Source: Streptomyces melanogenes (GTDB lineage Bacteria; Actinomycetota; Actinomycetes; Streptomycetales; Streptomycetaceae). From it: DNA of 44,488 nucleotides. The notes beneath the pieces were generated by a model. It did no database searches. It saw nothing but the letters and a program-made list of their open reading frames with translations, and had not been told where the DNA came from. Each line of letters begins with the position of its first letter. The first letter of the stretch is position 1. Shown piece by piece: positions 23,743-30,776 of this stretch. The position numbers and the translations under genes are program-made. The stretch lies in assembly GCF_014649795.1 (NCBI RefSeq), contig NZ_BMTS01000041.1, positions 1 through 44,488 of the forward strand. The letters are read 5' to 3'.

Positions 23743-24702
23743 GTGTCGAACGCTTCCTCTTCCTCCGGCCTGCCCGTCGGGCGCGGCCTGCTCTATCTCG
23801 TCTTCGCGGGTGTCGCCTGGGGCACCGCGGGCGGCGCGGCCGCGCTGGTCTTCGACGCCAGCGACCTCGGCCCGCTCGCCCTCTCCTTCTGGCGCTGCGT
23901 CGGCGGGCTCGTCCTGCTGCTCGCGGCACGCGCGCTGCGGCGGCGCCCGGTGCGCAGGCCCGCCGAGCCGCTCGGCAGGCGGCTGCTGCGGACCCTCGGC
24001 AACGGCGTGGGCCTCGCGGTCTTCCAGAGCGCCTACTTCGCCGCCGTCGCCTCGACCGGCCTGGCCGTGGCGACCGTGGTCACCCTCGGCGCCGGGCCCG
24101 TGCTCATCGCCGTCGGCGCCCGGCTCGCCCTGGGCGAGCGGATCGGCGGCGCCGGGCTGACCGCCGTGGCCGGGGCGCTCGCCGGGCTCGCGGTCCTGGT
24201 CCTCGGCAACGGCGGTGGCACGGTCCGCCCCGCCGGGGTGCTGCTCGCGCTGCTCTCGGCGGCCGGGTACGCGGGGATCACGCTGCTCACCCGCCGGCTC
24301 GGCCGCGACGGCGAGGCCGCCGACCCCTCCACCACCACCGCCTGGGCGTTCGCCATCGCCTCGGTCCTGCTGCTGCCGTTCGCGGGCGCGGAAGGACTGG
24401 TGCCGCACACCGTCGAGCCGGTGCGGGTGGCCGTGCTGCTGCTGTACGTGGCGGCGGTGCCCACGGCGCTGGCGTACGCGCTCTACTTCGCGGGCGCGGC
24501 CGTCGTCCGGTCCGCGACCGTTTCCGTGATCATGCTCCTGGAGCCGGTGAGCGCGGCGCTGCTCGCGGTGGCGGTGCTGGGTGAGCGGCTGAGCGCGGCG
24601 ACGGTTGCCGGGACCTTGTTGTTGCTGGTCGCGGTGGTCGGGCTCGCGGGAGCCGAGGCGCGGCTCGCGGCGCGGGCGCGGGCCGCGGTGGTCGCCCCCT
24701 GA
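23743..24702 (+). CDS. EamA/DMT-family transporter (second copy)
   Basis: 319 residues, ten helices in two EamA repeats: GRGLLYLVFAGVAWGTAGGA at helix 1, the AYFAAVASTGLAVATVVTLG loop in repeat 1, and SATVSVIMLLEPVSAALLAV with VLGERLSAATVAGTLLLLVA in repeat 2. Probably a metabolite or drug exporter of the inner membrane; substrate unknown. The GTG start is served by GGAG (23732-23735), which lies in a potential RNA hairpin. It has its own 160-nt leader with a small ORF, so it is likely controlled separately from the upstream EamA gene. A strong bidirectional terminator follows. Confidence 0.9.
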   Translation: MSNASSSSGLPVGRGLLYLVFAGVAWGTAGGAAALVFDASDLGPLALSFWRCVGGLVLLLAARALRRRPVRRPAEPLGRRLLRTLGNGVGLAVFQSAYFAAVASTGLAVATVVTLGAGPVLIAVGARLALGERIGGAGLTAVAGALAGLAVLVLGNGGGTVRPAGVLLALLSAAGYAGITLLTRRLGRDGEAADPSTTTAWAFAIASVLLLPFAGAEGLVPHTVEPVRVAVLLLYVAAVPTALAYALYFAGAAVVRSATVSVIMLLEPVSAALLAVAVLGERLSAATVAGTLLLLVAVVGLAGAEARLAARARAAVVAP

Positions 24703-24730
24703 TCGTCGGCCTTCGGCCTGACTCGTCCTC

Positions 24731-24772
24731 AAACGCCGGACGGGCTGGATTTGCCACGCCCGTCCGGCGTTT
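24731..24772. terminator. Bidirectional terminator of a common Streptomyces type
   Basis: AAACGCCGGACGGGC (24731-24745) and GCCCGTCCGGCGTTT (24758-24772) form a perfect 15-bp stem with a 12-nt loop. The CTCAAACGCCGGACGGGCTG type sequence is widely repeated between convergent Streptomyces genes. Here it separates the EamA and PNPOx-like genes. Confidence 0.92.
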
Positions 24773-24789
24773 CCCGTGGGCCGCGCCGC

Positions 24790-25452
24790 TCACAGCGCCG
24801 CGAGATACCCCGGCAGCTCCACCGACGGGTCCAGGTCGGCGGCCGGGATCGGCGTGCCGTAGCCGCGGACGACAGGGAGCACGCCGGTCCAGTGCGGCAG
24901 GGTGCTGTCCTCGGGCTCGTCGTTGGGGCCGCCGGTGCGCACCTTCGCCGACACCTCGTTCAGATCGAGGCGGATCACCGCGGTCGCGGCGAGCTCCTTG
25001 GCGTTGGCCTGCCGCGAGTCGTAGGAGCGGCCGGGCACCACCTGGTCGACCAGCGCGTCGAGCGCGGTGCGCCGCTCCTCCGGGTCGGTGACCTCGTACG
25101 CGGTGCCGTGCACCACGACCGAGCGGTAGTTGATCGAGTGGTGGAAGGCCGAGCGGGCCAGCACCAGGCCGTCGACGTGCGTGACGGTGAGGCAGACCGC
25201 GAGTCCCGGGTCGGTCTTGCCGGTCATGCGCAGCGGCCGCGAACCCGTCGAGCCGTGCACGTACAGCCGCTCGCCGATCCGTCCGTACAGCGTCGGCAGC
25301 ACGACCGGGGCGCCGTCGCGGACGAAGCCGAGGTGGCAGACGTATCCCTCGTCGAGTATCCCGTGCACCAGCTCGCGGTCGTACGACGCCCGCTCGCGCG
25401 AGCGGGTCGGCACGGTGCGCTCGGTGGGCTCGTAGGCAGCGGTGTCGGGCAT
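24790..25452 (-). CDS. Pyridoxamine 5'-phosphate oxidase-like FMN-binding protein
   Basis: 220 residues with a split-barrel flavin-binding fold: the N-terminal strand-turn GYVCHLGFVRDGAPVVLPTL, YGRIGERLYVHGSTGSRPLR (flavin phosphate contact region), AFHHSINYRSVVVHGTAYEV, and a C-terminal extension with HWTGVLPVVRGYGTPIPA. It resembles the nimA/PNPOx-related subfamily and need not oxidise pyridoxamine phosphate. ATG 25452 follows GGAG by 8 nt; GTG 25470 is a longer alternative. It is divergent from a MocR-type, PLP-binding regulator across a 36-bp gap with a perfect palindrome, so it is the probable regulatory target. Confidence 0.87.
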   Translation of the reverse strand: MPDTAAYEPTERTVPTRSRERASYDRELVHGILDEGYVCHLGFVRDGAPVVLPTLYGRIGERLYVHGSTGSRPLRMTGKTDPGLAVCLTVTHVDGLVLARSAFHHSINYRSVVVHGTAYEVTDPEERRTALDALVDQVVPGRSYDSRQANAKELAATAVIRLDLNEVSAKVRTGGPNDEPEDSTLPHWTGVLPVVRGYGTPIPAADLDPSVELPGYLAAL

Positions 25453-25481
25453 TTGCGTTCTCCATTGCACTAGTGCATAGT
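25453..25481 (+). promoter_or_regulatory. Leaderless MocR promoter with embedded palindromic operator
   Basis: TTGCGT (25453-25458), 17 nt, CATAGT (25476-25481), then 7 nt to the GTG at 25489. A perfect 12-bp palindrome TGCACTAGTGCA (25466-25477) fills the spacer between -35 and -10. It should be bound by the divergent regulator and would control both genes. Confidence 0.62.
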
Positions 25482-25488
25482 TATGTTT

Positions 25489-26820
25489 GTGCTAGGAGAG
25501 TATCGGATCGTGGGGCGTCGTGCATCGGAGATCGCCGCCGACGTGGAGCGCGCGGTGGGCGCCGGGGAGCTGGAGCCGGGGCAACTGCTGCCGCCGTTGC
25601 GGGAGTTGGCGACCGAGCTGGGGGTGAATCCCAATACGGTCGCGGCCGCCTACCGGCTGCTGCGGGACCGGGGCGTCATCGAGACCGGCGGCCGCCGGGG
25701 CAGCCGGGTGCGGTCGCGCCCCGCCAGCACCGCCCGCGACGCCCAGCGCATCGACGTGCCGGTCGGCGTGCGCAACATCGCCGACGGCAACCCGGACCCG
25801 GCCCTGCTGCCGCCGCTCGGTGACGCGCTGGCGGCCGCCGCCCGCGACCACGCCGAGCGGCCCACGCTGTACGGGCAGGACCCGGTGGACCCGGAGCTGG
25901 CGCGGCTGGCCCGCGCGGCGCTGGACGCCGACGGGGTGCCGCCGGGCCCGGTCGGCGTCTTCTCCGGCTCGCTCGACGCGATCGAGCGGGTGCTCGCCGC
26001 GCATCTGCGGCCCGGCGACGCCGTCGCCATCGAGGACCCGGGCTGGGGCGCGCTGCTCGACCTCGTGCCGGCGCTCGGGCTGCGGCCGGTGCCGGTGGCG
26101 CTCGACGACGAGGGGCCGCTGCCCGAAGCGGTCGAGAGTGCGCTCGCGGGGGGCGCCAAGGCGCTCGTCGTCACCTGCCGCGCGCAGAACCCGACCGGTG
26201 CGGCCGTGAGCGCGGCCCGTGCCCGCGCGCTGCGCGAGGTGCTGTCGGCGCATCCCTCGGTCCTGCTGATCGAGGACGACCACGGCCACGGCATGGTCGA
26301 CGTCCCGCTCGCCCCGCTCTCGCGGACCACCGAACACTGGGCTTTCGTACGGTCGGTGGCCAAGGCTTACGGCCCCGACCTGCGGCTCGCCGTGCTCACC
26401 GGGGACGCGGTCACCCTCGACCGGGTGCGCGGGCGCCAGCGGCTCGGTCCCGGCTGGGTCAGCCGGCTGCTCCAGCGGACCGTCGTGCACCTGTGGACCT
26501 CGGACGTCCTCGACCCGGCGGCCGTGGCCCGCTCCTACGGCGAGCGCCGCGACACCCTGGTGCGCGCGCTGCGCTCACGGGGTGTCGCGGCGCACGGCCG
26601 CAGCGGGTTCAGCGTGTGGGTGCCGGTGCCCGACGAGACGGCGGCGGTGGCGCGGCTGCTGCACGCCGGATGGGCGGTGGCGCCGGGCGCGCGCTTCCGC
26701 ATGGCGGCCCCGCCCGGCATCCGCCTCACGGTCTCCACGCTCGCCCCGGCCGACCTCGGCCCCGCCGCCGACGCGGTGGCGGCGGCGACGGGGTCGGCGC
26801 CGGGGCGGCGCTATGACTAG
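25489..26820 (+). CDS. MocR-type GntR/aminotransferase-fold transcriptional regulator
   Basis: 443 residues. N-terminal GntR winged helix (~10-75: LEPGQLLPPLRELATELGVN, then PNTVAAAYRLLRDRGVIET) fused to a fold-type I aminotransferase domain (~90-430) with the PLP lysine K292 in SVAKAYGPDLRLAV and CRAQNPTGAAVS. MocR regulators sense PLP or an amino compound as aldimine and activate or repress a neighbour. I choose GTG 25489 because a -10 ends 7 nt upstream and homologues begin near LGEYRI; ATG 25483 is in frame. Divergent from a PNPOx-like gene, the common pairing for PLP-linked MocR proteins. It ends 3 bp from the convergent EamA gene. Confidence 0.88.
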   Translation: MLGEYRIVGRRASEIAADVERAVGAGELEPGQLLPPLRELATELGVNPNTVAAAYRLLRDRGVIETGGRRGSRVRSRPASTARDAQRIDVPVGVRNIADGNPDPALLPPLGDALAAAARDHAERPTLYGQDPVDPELARLARAALDADGVPPGPVGVFSGSLDAIERVLAAHLRPGDAVAIEDPGWGALLDLVPALGLRPVPVALDDEGPLPEAVESALAGGAKALVVTCRAQNPTGAAVSAARARALREVLSAHPSVLLIEDDHGHGMVDVPLAPLSRTTEHWAFVRSVAKAYGPDLRLAVLTGDAVTLDRVRGRQRLGPGWVSRLLQRTVVHLWTSDVLDPAAVARSYGERRDTLVRALRSRGVAAHGRSGFSVWVPVPDETAAVARLLHAGWAVAPGARFRMAAPPGIRLTVSTLAPADLGPAADAVAAATGSAPGRRYD

Positions 26821-26823
26821 TTC

Positions 26824-27804
26824 CTAGGGCTGGTCGGCGGATGCCGCGGCAGCCTGCCGCCTCGGTCGGCTCTGCGTCAGGGCCGCGCCCGCGAGGACGA
26901 TCAACGCGCCGACCGGGGTGTTCCAGCTCAGGCTCTCGCCGAGGAGCAGCACGCCGGCGGCGGTGGCGATGACCGGGATGAAGTACGTGACCATCTGCGC
27001 GGTCGTCGGGCCCACCTCGTTGACCAGGCCGTACTGGACGAGCACCGCGAAGCCCGTGCCGAGGGCGCCGAGCGCCGCGACGGCGAGCAGCGGGACGGCC
27101 GGGAACGAGGTCGGGAAGCCCGCGAACACCGGGGTGACCAGGGCGAGCTGCACGGTCGCCAGGCCCAGCTGGGAGCCGATCAGCGACAGGCTGGAGTGGC
27201 CGGTGCCCGCCAACGTACGGCGGACGTAGATCCAGCCGACCGGGTAGCAGAGCGAGGCGAGCAGGGCCATCGCGGTGCCCTTCAGATCCAGGCCGTGGAA
27301 GCCCTGCCAGGCGCCCAGGACCGTGAGCACCCCGAGGAAGCCGAGGCCGAGGCCCGCCACCCGGCGCCGGGTCGGCCGGTCCTCGGAGAGCGCCACCAGC
27401 GACAGCGCCATGCCCCACAGCGGGGAGGTCGCGTTGCAGATACCGGCGAGCGTCGAGGGGATCGTCAGCTCGGAGTAGGCGAAGAGCGAGAACGGCAGCG
27501 CGTTCAGGAGCAGGGCCGCCACCGCCAGATGGAGCCAGGTCCGGGCGCCGCGCGGCAGCCGCTCCCGCTTGACGGCCATGGCGACGGCGAGCACCGCCGT
27601 ACCGAAGAAGAGGCGTCCGAAGGTGACCTGGAACGGGGCGTAGCCGTCCGTGCCCACCTTGATCAGGAGGAAGCTGAACCCCCAGACCAGCGAGAGCACC
27701 GCGAACCGGACGCGCCAGTCGAGGGCCGGGCGGCGGGTGGTGGCGGAAGGGGAGGGGGACGGAGCCGTGGTCGACGGGGACCGGGGCGGGGTGACGGTGC
27801 TCAT
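26824..27804 (-). CDS. EamA/DMT-family transporter (third copy)
   Basis: 326 residues. A ~28-residue Ser/Thr/Pro-rich tail precedes ten helices in two EamA repeats: FAVLSLVWGFSFLLIKVGTD, FSLFAYSELTIPSTLAGICN in repeat 1, and GPTTAQMVTYFIPVIATAAG with LLLGESLSWNTPVGALIVLA in repeat 2. Likely an exporter of an amino acid or small metabolite. ATG 27804 is 7 nt past a CAGGCT -10 with TTGTGC 17 nt further up, so the transcript is probably leaderless. Divergent from a LysR gene, the usual arrangement for LysR control of an exporter. Confidence 0.9.
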   Translation of the reverse strand: MSTVTPPRSPSTTAPSPSPSATTRRPALDWRVRFAVLSLVWGFSFLLIKVGTDGYAPFQVTFGRLFFGTAVLAVAMAVKRERLPRGARTWLHLAVAALLLNALPFSLFAYSELTIPSTLAGICNATSPLWGMALSLVALSEDRPTRRRVAGLGLGFLGVLTVLGAWQGFHGLDLKGTAMALLASLCYPVGWIYVRRTLAGTGHSSLSLIGSQLGLATVQLALVTPVFAGFPTSFPAVPLLAVAALGALGTGFAVLVQYGLVNEVGPTTAQMVTYFIPVIATAAGVLLLGESLSWNTPVGALIVLAGAALTQSRPRRQAAAASADQP

Positions 27805-27811
27805 GGCGGCA

Positions 27812-27871
27812 AGCCTGGCCTGTTCGATCTCGTAGCACAAGCGAGAAAAAGTGGAGAGCTTCGGTTAGCAT
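27812..27871. promoter_or_regulatory. Divergent promoters of the EamA and LysR genes
   Basis: Leftward: TTGTGC (27835-27840 on the minus strand), 17 nt, CAGGCT (27812-27817), 7 nt to the EamA ATG. Rightward: TAGCAT (27866-27871), 7 nt to the LysR ATG at 27879. AAGCGA (27839-27844) and TCGCTT (27871-27876) form a wide inverted pair overlapping both promoters, a candidate LysR site. Confidence 0.55.
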
Positions 27872-27878
27872 CGCTTAT

Positions 27879-28784
27879 ATGTTGAACTTGGAGCGCCTGC
27901 GGACCCTCGACGCGGTGGCCCGCCACGGTTCGGTGGGCGGCGCCGCCGACAATCTGCACGTCACGACCTCGGCCGTGTCCCAGCAGCTCGCGAAGCTGGA
28001 ACGGGAGGCGGGGCAGCCGCTGCTCGCCAAGAACGGGCGGGGCGTGCGCCTCACCGACGCGGGCCGGCTGCTCGCCGAGCACGCCGCGCGGATCCTCTCC
28101 CAGGTGCAGATCGCCCAGGCCGATCTGGAGGCCCAGCGCGGCCGGGTCGTCGGCGAGCTGCGGATCGCGGGCTTCGCCACGGCCGCGCGGGGGCTGTTCC
28201 CGGCGGCGCTCACGGCGCTGCGCGCCGACCATCCTCAACTGGCCGTTCGCTCCGATGAGTTGGAAGCGGAGGACTCCGTACGGGGTGTGCTCCTCGGGGA
28301 CCTTGACCTGGCGGTCGTCCTCGACTGGTACAACAAGCCGCTGCCGCTGCCCGACGGGCTCGCGAAGCGGTCGGTCCTCGACGACCTGGCGGATGTGGCG
28401 ATGCCGGTGGGGCACCGGCTCGCGGGGCGCTCGGCCGTGGATCTGGAGGAGTTCGCCTCGGACGAGTGGGTCACCTGGCCCGAGGGTGAGTTCTGCCACG
28501 AGTGGCTGATGTTCACGCTGCGGGGGAAGGGGGTTGAGCCGCGCATCGGGCATGTGGCGCGTGAGCATGCGACGCAGCTTGCGCTGGTGGCGGCGGGGTT
28601 GGGGGTGAGTGTTGCGCCTCGGCTGGGGCGGGGGCCGGTTCCTGAGGGGGTGCGGGTGGTGCCTGTGCGGGATGCGATGCGGCGGCATGTTTATGCGGTG
28701 TGGCGGGCCGATGCGGATCGGCGGCCTTCTATTCGGGCTGCGGTGGAGGCGTTGGCCTTGGCCGGCCGGGGGTTGGCGGGGTGA
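27879..28784 (+). CDS. LysR-family transcriptional regulator
   Basis: 301 residues. N-terminal helix-turn-helix MLNLERLRTLDAVARHGSVG ... VTTSAVSQQLAKLEREAGQP is canonical. The remainder is the two-lobe effector-binding domain (GRVVGELRIAGFATAARGLF; LDLAVVLDWYNKPLPLPDGL). It probably senses a metabolite and controls the divergent EamA exporter. ATG 27879 fits a leaderless mRNA. Codon choice changes within the gene: from about 28550 to the stop, codons ending in G or T replace the C-ending codons dominant elsewhere, and the sequence becomes G/T rich. The frame remains open and ends at the usual LysR length. Confidence 0.92.
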   Translation: MLNLERLRTLDAVARHGSVGGAADNLHVTTSAVSQQLAKLEREAGQPLLAKNGRGVRLTDAGRLLAEHAARILSQVQIAQADLEAQRGRVVGELRIAGFATAARGLFPAALTALRADHPQLAVRSDELEAEDSVRGVLLGDLDLAVVLDWYNKPLPLPDGLAKRSVLDDLADVAMPVGHRLAGRSAVDLEEFASDEWVTWPEGEFCHEWLMFTLRGKGVEPRIGHVAREHATQLALVAAGLGVSVAPRLGRGPVPEGVRVVPVRDAMRRHVYAVWRADADRRPSIRAAVEALALAGRGLAG

Positions 28785-28850
28785 GATTCCCCTCCCCGCC
28801 CCTTCCCTAAGGCCCTGGGCGGGCGGCCGGGTGGGGGTTTCGCGCCGTTG

Positions 28851-28883
28851 CCGGGGGCTTTGCCCCCGGGCCCCCCTTTTTTT
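28851..28883 (+). terminator. LysR gene terminator
   Basis: CCGGGGGC (28851-28858) TTT GCCCCCGG (28862-28869), then GCCCCCC and a run of seven T (28877-28883). Strong intrinsic terminator. Confidence 0.85.
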
Positions 28884-28957
28884 CGTCTGCGGGCTGAGTG
28901 TGGCTGGGCGCGCAGTTCCCCGCGCCCCTGAAGGGCGGGGCCTGCGGCCCCTGCCCC
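28884..28957. repeat. Common Streptomyces intergenic repeat
   Basis: The segment containing GGGCGCGCAGTTCCCCGCGC and CCCCTGAAGGGCGGGG is of a type found many times between genes in Streptomyces genomes (a CGCGCAGTTCCCCGCGCCCC core with its partial complement). It can fold on itself and sits between convergent genes. I identify it from memory of the family, not from a search. Confidence 0.55.
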
Positions 28958-28958
28958 C

Positions 28959-29441
28959 TCAAGTGTTGGTGGGGTGGGAATTGGTCAGCTTTCTGAAGTC
29001 CCACGACACTATCTTCTCCGGCCTCAGGCGCAGCCACCCATGGCGGCCGTCGTGGATCATTTCCTTCAGGCCGAAGTTCTTGCTCGCGAACTGGCGCTCC
29101 GGGGCCTCCAGTTCGGGGCACGGCTCGCCCGTGCGGGGGGTTTCGCCTACGGGGATCGCCTTGCCCCGGAGTTCTACGCCGCGTAGCTCCCCGTACGACT
29201 CTCCCGCGTCCACCACCACCGCGATCCTGGGGTCCTTGAGCAGCTGTGACCAGCGGAGGCTGCGGGTGATGGAGTACAGCCACAGGGCGGTGCCGTCCCA
29301 GACGTACCAGAGTGCGCCTACGTGCGGGTGGCCGTCGGGGGAGACCGTGGCGACCCGGCAGGTGTGCTGTTCCGCGAGGAACGCGTCCCGTTCGGCGTCC
29401 GTCATCATGATCCGGCGGCCCCGGCGCTGGGTTGCGGTCAT
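28959..29441 (-). CDS. PNPOx-like split-barrel FMN/F420-binding protein
   Basis: 160 residues, a complete small split-barrel: AERDAFLAEQHTCRVATVSP, DGHPHVGALWYVWDGTALWL, RSLRWSQLLKDPRIAVVVDA, and VELRGKAIPVG. Actinobacterial proteins of this size and pattern bind FMN, F420 or heme; the cofactor cannot be fixed from sequence. ATG 29441 follows AGGAG by 7 nt. It is divergent from the isochorismatase-fold gene; the ~100-bp gap holds a 9-bp inverted repeat. It is unlike the larger PNPOx-like protein at 24790. Confidence 0.85.
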   Translation of the reverse strand: MTATQRRGRRIMMTDAERDAFLAEQHTCRVATVSPDGHPHVGALWYVWDGTALWLYSITRSLRWSQLLKDPRIAVVVDAGESYGELRGVELRGKAIPVGETPRTGEPCPELEAPERQFASKNFGLKEMIHDGRHGWLRLRPEKIVSWDFRKLTNSHPTNT

Positions 29442-29493
29442 CGGGCGGCTCCTGCGGTGAGTTGGACCCGTGAACTGACTGGGTGTCAGAAAT

Positions 29494-29523
29494 CATTGCG
29501 CGCCCTTTCCCCCTCGCGCAATG
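29494..29523. promoter_or_regulatory. 9-bp inverted repeat between divergent genes
   Basis: CATTGCGCG (29494-29502) and CGCGCAATG (29515-29523) are perfect inverted copies with a 12-nt pyrimidine-rich spacer. The right arm ends 5 nt before the TAGCCT -10 of the rightward gene. Operator-like; the binding protein is unknown. Confidence 0.55.
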
Positions 29524-29528
29524 CCCGT

Positions 29529-29534
29529 TAGCCT
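29529..29534 (+). promoter_or_regulatory. -10 element of a leaderless promoter
   Basis: TAGCCT ends 8 nt before the ATG at 29543, with no ribosome binding site between. The -35 region is pyrimidine-rich and poor, so an activator at the adjacent inverted repeat is possible. Confidence 0.5.
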
Positions 29535-29542
29535 CCCGCGCC

Positions 29543-30208
29543 ATGGCGACGAACGAACGAATGAATGAGCGATTGACCGAACGGCTGGCCTCGCAGCTGG
29601 ATCCCGCCTCCACCGTGCTGATGACCGTGGAGTGCCAGCAGGGAGTGGTCGGCCTCGACAGTGCGCTGCCCGAACTCGCCAAGGTGGCGCGGTCCTCGGG
29701 TGCGCTCCACAACATCGCCCGGCTCGTCGCCGCCGCCCACGAGACGGGCGTCCAGGTGCTGCACGCGGTGGCCGAGCGGCGGCCGGACGGGCGCGGCGCG
29801 TCCCGCAACGCCCGGCTGTTCCGGGCCGCCGAACGGCTGCCCGTGCAGCAGTACTCGGGCACGACGGCGGTGCGGATCGTCGACGGCATCGACGTGGCGG
29901 ACGAGGACCTCGTGGTCCGCAGGCTGCACGGGCTCTCGCCGATCGCGGGGACGGACGTCGACCCGCTGCTGCGCAACCTCGGCTGCCGCACCCTGATCGT
30001 CAGCGGTGTCTCGGCCAACGTGGCGATCCCGAACGCCGTGTTCGACGCCGTCAACCTCGGCTATACGGCCGTGGTGCCGGCGGACGCCGTCGCGGGGGTG
30101 CCCGCCGAGTACACCCCCGCGATGATCCGCAACACACTGGCCCTGGTCGCCACCGTCGCCACGACCGATGACATCGTGGCCTGTCTGAAGGGGCCGCGTC
30201 GGGCCTGA
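29543..30208 (+). CDS. Isochorismatase-fold (cysteine hydrolase) protein lacking the catalytic triad
   Basis: 221 residues with a Rossmann-like isochorismatase fold: VLMTVECQQGVVG at the first strand, the VVRRLHGLSPIAGTDVDPLL loop, and LIVSGVSANVAIPNAVFDAV. In active family members the triad is Asp (VxDMQ), Lys and Cys (TNxCVxxTA). Here they read E30, R126 and A161, so hydrolysis by the usual covalent-thiol route is unlikely. It may bind a ligand or have another chemistry. ATG 29543 fits a leaderless mRNA; an in-frame ATG at 29483 is less likely because it precedes the -10. It ends 12 bp from the convergent Rieske gene. Confidence 0.82.
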   Translation: MATNERMNERLTERLASQLDPASTVLMTVECQQGVVGLDSALPELAKVARSSGALHNIARLVAAAHETGVQVLHAVAERRPDGRGASRNARLFRAAERLPVQQYSGTTAVRIVDGIDVADEDLVVRRLHGLSPIAGTDVDPLLRNLGCRTLIVSGVSANVAIPNAVFDAVNLGYTAVVPADAVAGVPAEYTPAMIRNTLALVATVATTDDIVACLKGPRRA

Positions 30209-30220
30209 GCCCGAGTCCCC

Positions 30221-30709
30221 TCACGCCAGCTTGATCGCGTCTCCCTCCACCTTGATCGTCTTCGCGGGCAGCGGCCTCGGCGCGGGGCCGCCGGTGACCT
30301 TGCCCGTGGCCGCGTCGTACTTGCTGCCGTGGCAGGGGCAGTTGATGGTGCCGCCGACGACGTCCTTCACCGTGCAGCCCTGGTGGGTGCAGGTGGCCGA
30401 GAACGCCTTGAAGGTGCCCGCCGTCGGCTGGGTCACCACCACGCCCTGGTCGGGGAAGACCTTGCCGCCGCCCTGCGGGATGTCGGCGGTCTTCGCCAGC
30501 ACCCCGCCGCCGGCCGCACCGGCGTCGCCCCCTCCGGCCGTGCCGCCCGTTCCTCCCGTACCCCCGTCACCGGAGGACTTGGCGGCGTCGCCGGACTTGT
30601 CCGAGTCGCCGCAGGCGGCGAGCGCGGCCGCGAGCCCGGCGCCGCCGACCGCCGCGACGACGGTACGGCGGGCCGGGCCCGGCTCGGACGGAAGAGCTTG
30701 GGTGCTCAT
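30221..30709 (-). CDS. Rieske [2Fe-2S] lipoprotein with Tat-type signal
   Basis: 162 residues. The N-terminus ARRTVVAAVGGAGLAAALAAC combines a twin arginine with a lipobox LAAC, so export by Tat and lipid anchoring outside the membrane are predicted. A Gly/Ser/Ala linker (~40-68) follows, then a Rieske domain (~70-162) with both cluster motifs CTHQGC and CPCHGS and GKVTGGPAPRPLP. It is an electron-transfer protein of the small, stand-alone kind; its redox partner is unknown. ATG 30709 follows AAGGGAAAG. It lies 67 bp downstream of an S9 peptidase on the same strand, so cotranscription is possible. Confidence 0.9.
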   Translation of the reverse strand: MSTQALPSEPGPARRTVVAAVGGAGLAAALAACGDSDKSGDAAKSSGDGGTGGTGGTAGGGDAGAAGGGVLAKTADIPQGGGKVFPDQGVVVTQPTAGTFKAFSATCTHQGCTVKDVVGGTINCPCHGSKYDAATGKVTGGPAPRPLPAKTIKVEGDAIKLA

Positions 30710-30776
30710 ACTGGCTTTCCCTTCACCTTGCTACACGGGGCTGCATGAAGGGATACGGCCGGGCGCGACCGCTTGT

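Noticed and set aside
28884..28957. Possible MITE
   Set aside because: No clean terminal inverted repeats or target-site duplication could be seen. Reported only as a common intergenic repeat.
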